Positions 6,151 through 9,820 of a stretch of DNA of 9,820 nt are shown piece by piece. The translations under genes and the position numbers were made by a program. Source of the stretch: Boseongicola sp. SB0662_bin_57 (GTDB lineage Bacteria > Pseudomonadota > Alphaproteobacteria > Rhodobacterales > Rhodobacteraceae); NCBI GenBank assembly GCA_009839535.1, contig VXPN01000436.1, positions 1-9,820 on the forward strand, read 5' to 3'. The notes beneath the pieces are model-generated. The model did not search any database. It worked only from the letters and a program-made list of their open reading frames with translations, and had not been told where the DNA came from. Position 1 is the stretch's first letter. Each line of letters starts with the position of its first letter.

Positions 6151-6750
6151 GGATCGGACCTGCTTCGTGATTTCGCCGACCCGGCCTCGGCTTGCCCCCC
6201 TTCCGATCTTCCCGTGAATCTCACGAATGCTGAGACTGGTCGATGCAGCCGGCGTTCGGATCTCCTTCACCAGCCCGTGAGGGAGAGGCGGCCGGCCCAG
6301 ACGTCTTCCACGCGCGGCGGCCGCTTTCATGCCGGCAGTGACGCGCTCGCTGATCAGCGAGGATTCCAGCTCCGCCAGTGCGGCGACGATCGAGAACATG
6401 GCCCGGCCCATGGGGCTGGCCGTGTCCATCTGGCCCTGGACGCCGATGAACCGTGCACCGAGATGATCGAACTCTTCGAGAGCCGTCAGAAGATGGCGCG
6501 TGGAGCGTGCGGACCGGTCGAATTTCCACACGAGCACGCAGTCGACCTCCAGGTTGCGGACACTGGCCATCAAGGCACCCAATTGCGGTCGACCCTTCCG
6601 TCGGCCGGAAACGGCATGGTCGCAGCAGTCACCCACGATCTGAAGGCCCGCGCGCTCGGCATAGGCACGCAGCCCTTCGCATTGCAGGTCCGGCTTCTGA
6701 TCGGGCGGGAAGACACGAAGATAGAGAGCGGTGCGGATCCTGTCGGTCAT
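6139..6750 (-). CDS. Serine recombinase lacking the catalytic serine
   Basis: A 203-aa member of the resolvase/invertase family, nearly full length. It shows RTALYLRVFPPDQ (6-18), where the family has Y-x-R-V-S; the nucleophilic serine is replaced by Phe14 (codon at 6709-6711, TTC where TCC would encode Ser). The rest of the catalytic domain is well kept: Arg12, VWKFDRSARSTRHL (74-87), GVQGQMDTASPMGRAMF (103-119) and AALAELESSLISERVTAGM (123-141). The linker GRRLGRPP (148-155) and a C-terminal HTH region (STSLSIREIHGKIGR) follow. Without the serine it cannot cleave DNA, so it is probably a dead or regulatory DNA-binding protein. There is no obvious ribosome binding site before ATG 6748-6750. 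Its frame is otherwise intact. Confidence 0.85.
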   Translation of the reverse strand: MTDRIRTALYLRVFPPDQKPDLQCEGLRAYAERAGLQIVGDCCDHAVSGRRKGRPQLGALMASVRNLEVDCVLVWKFDRSARSTRHLLTALEEFDHLGARFIGVQGQMDTASPMGRAMFSIVAALAELESSLISERVTAGMKAAAARGRRLGRPPLPHGLVKEIRTPAASTSLSIREIHGKIGRGASRGRVGEITKQVRSPVR

Positions 6751-7142
6751 CTGCGCTGGCCATCCGTCCAGAAGTGCATGCCTTCGCGGTCGACCTGACC
6801 GCTATCACCATCGCCTTGACCATTGTAGGTTCTCCCAACCGCTTTCGCGTCCCACTTTATGACCTGATCACTGCCGAACACAGGTTCGTCGACGACCACG
6901 CCCGGACAGAAAGCGGGCGCCCTACACTGGCTGTCATGCTCAAGGCACGGCAACATCTCGGTTGCTTCCCGGATGTTCGGAGGTGCCGGATCAGTTTTGT
7001 CGCCACCTGACCGACAGGCTTGGCCTGCCGGAGGACACACCGTTTCTTGACGACGTACGACAGAAGAAAATGTCGCCAATGTGTGAGAGGGGTCACCTCG
7101 GCGAGGTCATTCCACACCGCGTAGCCCTTGGATTGACCCCGG
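6751..7142. other. Stretch without recognisable gene
   Basis: About 390 bp between the starts of the serine recombinase (-) and the EamA gene (+), which are divergent. Minus-strand frames such as the one containing VWNDLAEVTPLTHWRHFLLS read like protein but match no family I recognise and carry no clear start. A plus-strand frame (AITIALTIVGSPNRFRVPLY...) is likewise unidentified. Promoters for both neighbours may lie here, but no clear -35/-10 pair was found. Confidence 0.5.
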
Positions 7143-8060
7143 ATGCCAGTTGCACACCCTCCCTGTTCCACGGCGGAGAGCCACAAGTACGGTGTGCTCT
7201 TTGTCTTCGCGGCCGGGGTCCTCTGGCCAACCGTTGGGCTTGGCATTCACCTGATCGAAGAGGCCGTGGTCTGGCAAATCCTGCTTTACAGATCGATCAG
7301 CCTGTCGCTGTTTCTCTACATCGTCATTCGCGTACGGTCAGGCGAAAGCCCGTTTGCCCAAATCCGGCGCATCGGCTTTCCCGCCGTAATCGCCGGGTTG
7401 TCGCTGGTGGCCGCCTATTCCGGCGGGATCTATTCGATCCAGACGACCTCCGTGGCGAACGCAATGCTGCTTTTTGCGACGGCCCCTTTCATGGCCGCGA
7501 TTCTTGGGCGGATTGCACTGTGCGAATCCGTGCGCGTCGCGACCTGGATTGCGATTGCGGTCGCCATTGGCGGCATCGCCATCATGGTTGCCGACAAATC
7601 CGGTGGAGTTGCCCTGAAAGGCAGCCTTGCCGCTCTTGGATCGGCGTTTGGCTTTGCCGTTTTCACCGTGGCGTTGCGTTGGGGACGGACTGGAGAAATG
7701 CTGCCGGCGGCGTTCCTGTCAGGCCTCTTCGCCATCATCATCACGTTTGGAACATGCCAGTTCCTGGGGCTGTCCGTCGCACTCAGCGTGCACGATGGTG
7801 GTGTTGCGATGGGCATGGGGATCTTTCAGGTAGGGGCAGGCCTGATCCTCTACACGCTGGGGTCGCGCAGTCTGCCGGCTGCGGAACTGGCCTTGCTGTC
7901 CCTGGCCGAGGTCCTGCTTGCCCCGGTTTGGGTCTGGTTCTTCCTTGGCGAAACGGCGAGCCCCAATACTCTGATCGGCGGTGCATTGCTGCTCGCGGCG
8001 ATCGCCGGAAATGCGCTTTCAGGCAAGCGGCGAAAGCCACCGCCTATCACCACGCCCTAA
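7143..8060 (+). CDS. EamA/DMT-superfamily exporter
   Basis: A 305-aa inner-membrane protein of the drug/metabolite transporter superfamily, which usually exports amino acids, metabolites or drugs; the substrate is unknown. It has ten predicted hydrophobic segments at roughly residues 16-36, 44-63, 80-99, 105-124, 131-150, 159-179, 188-206, 222-240, 248-267 and 274-292, in two five-segment EamA repeats. Typical marks are SVANAMLLFATAPFMAAIL (103-121) at the end of repeat one, and LSLAEVLLAPVWVWFFLGE (252-270), followed by LIGGALLLAA, in repeat two. A positively charged tail (GKRRK) ends on the cytoplasmic side. The ATG at 7143 is the best start, but no good ribosome binding site precedes it. 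Its stop (8058-8060) overlaps the stop of the converging recombinase gene by 4 bp. The frame is intact. Confidence 0.92.
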   Translation: MPVAHPPCSTAESHKYGVLFVFAAGVLWPTVGLGIHLIEEAVVWQILLYRSISLSLFLYIVIRVRSGESPFAQIRRIGFPAVIAGLSLVAAYSGGIYSIQTTSVANAMLLFATAPFMAAILGRIALCESVRVATWIAIAVAIGGIAIMVADKSGGVALKGSLAALGSAFGFAVFTVALRWGRTGEMLPAAFLSGLFAIIITFGTCQFLGLSVALSVHDGGVAMGMGIFQVGAGLILYTLGSRSLPAAELALLSLAEVLLAPVWVWFFLGETASPNTLIGGALLLAAIAGNALSGKRRKPPPITTP

Positions 8061-9040
8061 AGATGATGTCGCGAGCCGCCCTTTGCGGATATCGGGTCCA
8101 TCCCAACTTGGTCGACGCTGCCGAGAGTGCTCGCCGACGCCGGCTGCGACGCAAGCCCCAGCCGTTCCGCCCGGTCAAGGAGCGCCTTGACGGAGGACGG
8201 ATACCAGGTCGCGCGTCCGCGGGGCGTCGGCACGTGCATCTCCTCGAGCATGTCGCACATCTCCTGCAAGGTGACGTCCGGACGCGACGCCCGCATCGCG
8301 GCCACCAGCGTCGGCAGGCGGTCGTCCTTCCGCCGCATGGTGGCTCGTTCCAGAACGGCCTCTGGCAACAGCCCCTCGGCGACGAAGGCCTTGGCTGCGC
8401 GCACGAGGCGCTGCAACGTCCAGCGCCGCGACTCCGGCAGGCGTGAGTTCACGACCGCCAGCACGTCCTGCCAGGGCATGTCGGGGCGCAGCCTGCGCAC
8501 GTCCGGCGCCCAGTCGCCCGCGCTGCGGTTCAGGCGCTCCAGGAACGCGTCCCGGCGCGCCAGGCGAAGGCGTGACAGCATCGCCCGGTCGCCCGCCATC
8601 AGTCCCGGATTGCCGCCAGTCCGGCCTTCGGCACGGGCCGCGGCGAGACCCGACATGGTGCGCTCTCGGATCAGCGCCCGCTCGAACTCGGCCATCGCGC
8701 CCAGGATCTGGAGCGTGAAACGGCCTTGCGGCGACGCGGTGTCCACCGGATCCCCCAGCGACCGGAAATGAACGCCGCGGGCCTGAAGGGCGGTGATCGT
8801 CTCGAGCAGGTGCAGCAGGGACCTGCCAAGACGGTCGAGCCGCACGACGACAAGCGTGTCGCCGGCAGCCAGGCGATCGAGAAGGGCGGCCAGGACCGGA
8901 CGGGACGGGTCGCCGCCGGAGGCGCGTTCCTCGGCCACGGACGCGCAGCCCGCCGCCCTGAGTTCGCGAAGCTGCGATTCCAGCGTCTGTTCGCCCGTGG
9001 AAACACGCGCATATCCGTGCAGGGTGCCTGTCCTGGCCAT
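8057..9040 (-). CDS. Serine recombinase, large-tailed resolvase type
   Basis: A 327-aa recombinase that looks intact. The catalytic domain (1-135) reads LHGYARVSTGEQTLESQLRE, with nucleophile Ser14, then VVVRLDRLGRSLLHLLE (64-80), FRSLGDPVDTASPQGRFTL (92-110) and ILGAMAEFERALIRERT (112-128). After the GRTGGNPG hinge it does not end with the usual short HTH but continues for about 180 residues. DVLAVVNSRLPESRRWTLQRLVRAAKAFVAEGLLP (192-226) and ATWYPSSVKALLDRAERLGL (277-296) look like further DNA-binding segments, as in other long-tailed recombinases. ATG 9038-9040 is well placed with GGGAG seven bases upstream. An open frame continues to 9349 but holds nothing recognisable. It may resolve or move a mobile element; no transposase partner is intact here. 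The last ~25 residues lack features and may come from flanking DNA. Its end overlaps eamA by 4 bp. Confidence 0.9.
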   Translation of the reverse strand: MARTGTLHGYARVSTGEQTLESQLRELRAAGCASVAEERASGGDPSRPVLAALLDRLAAGDTLVVVRLDRLGRSLLHLLETITALQARGVHFRSLGDPVDTASPQGRFTLQILGAMAEFERALIRERTMSGLAAARAEGRTGGNPGLMAGDRAMLSRLRLARRDAFLERLNRSAGDWAPDVRRLRPDMPWQDVLAVVNSRLPESRRWTLQRLVRAAKAFVAEGLLPEAVLERATMRRKDDRLPTLVAAMRASRPDVTLQEMCDMLEEMHVPTPRGRATWYPSSVKALLDRAERLGLASQPASASTLGSVDQVGMDPISAKGGSRHHL

Positions 9041-9578
9041 CAGGCCACTCCCGTGTTGGTTGAGGGACGGTTGGTCGAAACCGACCGGAGGCGGGGATGT
9101 AACAGGCGGCTTGCAGATCGACAGGGTCGCAGCATTGCCGCACGGCACCACTTCATGCCTGCACAAATTCCGATCATGGTCTTGCCTCGTGACTTCGAAT
9201 CGTTTGCGCCTGTCATGCCCGGCTGCTGCGAGCTCGAAGCCCAAGGAACTCGAATTCCATTGAGCAACAATTTGAGCGCGTCGCCCTGCCCTGCCGATCG
9301 GGTTGCAGGACCGTCCACACCCTGTAACACTGAATTTACAATCTGACAAGTTTCATTCAAACTACCGTTTGTAAACGCATAAAATCTTGCGAAGACGGAG
9401 AGGATCGACCACCTTGGAGAATCCAGCCCGCATTTCCCTGGCGGACTTCCGCTCTTGAACCCCATGTCTGCCAACAACACGTCATGTCCCATGGCGTTGT
9501 CTCGGCATAGGGCGGCGGACAATGGCGGCGTTCCGCCTGTTAAGCACGGCAGAGCCAGGCCGAAGCTGTTCCGATGTC
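9041..9578. other. Stretch without recognisable gene
   Basis: About 540 bp upstream of the serine recombinase and downstream of the ABC permease. Minus-strand frames exist, including one around 9380-9522 reading MSAALCRDNAMGHDVLLADMG, but I recognise no family. At about 9320-9395 lies an AT-rich island containing a 7-bp inverted repeat (TTTACAA 9335-9341, TTGTAAA 9369-9375), unusual for this GC-rich window. It may hold a recombinase site or promoter. Confidence 0.45.
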
Positions 9579-9820
9579 CTATACCGCGCTCGCCTTGACG
9601 TCCGAAAGAGCGCGTAGCCGATCACCGATCATGTTCAGTGAGAGGATGGTCAGGAACATTACGCCTGCCGGAACAAACGTGATGTGCGGCGCCTTGGAGA
9701 TCTCTTCGAAACCGTCGCCGACCATTTTGCCCCAGGTTGGCGTGGGCGGCGGAAAGCCCACGCCTAGAAACGCCAACGCCCCTTCGATGATGATCACGAT
9801 CGACATGCCGAACAGGACCA
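9579..9820 (-). CDS. Dipeptide/oligopeptide-type ABC permease (DppC family), C-terminal part
   Basis: The 3' end of an inner-membrane permease for an ABC importer of peptides, nickel or similar solutes; the rest lies beyond the right edge. The frame runs from the window edge with VLFGMSIVIIIEGALAFLGV, then GFPPPTPTWGKMVGDG, which matches the DppC/OppC hallmark A-x-L-S-F-L-G-x-G-x-x-P-P-x-P-x-W-G-x-M. A final hydrophobic segment (HITFVPAGVMFLTILSLNMI) is followed by GDRLRALSDVKASAV and a stop at 9579-9581. GD-x-LR-x-x-x-D is the standard tail of the family. No damage is visible. It is likely part of an ordinary chromosomal transporter operon bordering the accessory region, transcribed toward the recombinase. 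Confidence 0.92.
   Translation of the reverse strand, partial: VLFGMSIVIIIEGALAFLGVGFPPPTPTWGKMVGDGFEEISKAPHITFVPAGVMFLTILSLNMIGDRLRALSDVKASAV

Noticed and set aside
7087..7125. GGGGTC-led stretch resembling a Tn3 terminal inverted repeat
   Set aside because: No similar sequence in inverted orientation and no typical inner ACGTTAAG-like end; chance match to a short GC-rich motif.
6962..8446. Plus-strand frame of 494 codons
   Set aside because: Overlaps the EamA gene in another frame and the recombinase antisense; no domain and no conserved features.
9040..9522. Minus-strand frame of 160 codons upstream of the recombinase
   Set aside because: No recognised domain, no good start signal, and it spans an AT-rich island; treated as non-coding.

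Overview
The window is GC-rich and reads like the chromosome or a large replicon of an alphaproteobacterium, probably Rhodobacteraceae-like. This is inferred from composition, the style of the Tn3/resolvase genes and the mix of families; no taxonomic marker is present. It is an accessory region. Two toxin-antitoxin-type modules, an acetyltransferase and a small-molecule exporter sit among decayed remnants of Tn3-type transposons and serine recombinases.

Layout, left to right. At 1-245 (+) is the 3' part of a resolvase that has lost an internal segment. At 337-882 (-) is a GNAT acetyltransferase. At 1083-2566 (-) is an abiE module: an intact AbiEi antitoxin (1949-2566) overlapping an AbiEii nucleotidyltransferase toxin (1083-1956). 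The toxin is split by a tandem 4-bp duplication (AGAC AGAC) and also has Met where relatives usually have a Lys. At about 2752-3862 is a transposon graveyard: a truncated, nonsense-mutated tnpA start on the minus strand with a 28-bp dyad upstream, then a tnpR fragment (-) fused back-to-back to a tnpA fragment (+). A stretch of about 450 bp (3863-4313) has no recognisable gene.

At 4314-5931 (-) is an intact-looking hipBA operon: an XRE regulator overlapping a full-length HipA-type kinase, with an AT-rich promoter region and a tandem 12-mer upstream. At 6139-6750 (-) is a nearly full-length serine recombinase whose catalytic serine is Phe. After about 390 bp without a recognisable gene comes an EamA/DMT exporter (7143-8060, +). 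It converges, with a 4-bp overlap, on an apparently intact 327-aa serine recombinase (8057-9040, -) that keeps its catalytic Ser14 and has a long C-terminal extension. About 540 bp of non-coding DNA follows, then the C-terminal end of a DppC-type ABC permease (9579-9820, -) that runs off the window.

The two modules are each co-directional operons with the regulator or antitoxin first and overlapping the toxin, as known for AbiE and HipBA. HipBA looks functional; AbiE looks like an antitoxin with a broken toxin. The recombinases are the likely means by which this material was gathered. Only the one at 8057-9040 looks active. I see no clearly new system. The points most worth a second look are the AGAC duplication, the Ser-to-Phe recombinase, the back-to-back tnpR/tnpA remnant with the nearby dyad, and the long-tailed recombinase.
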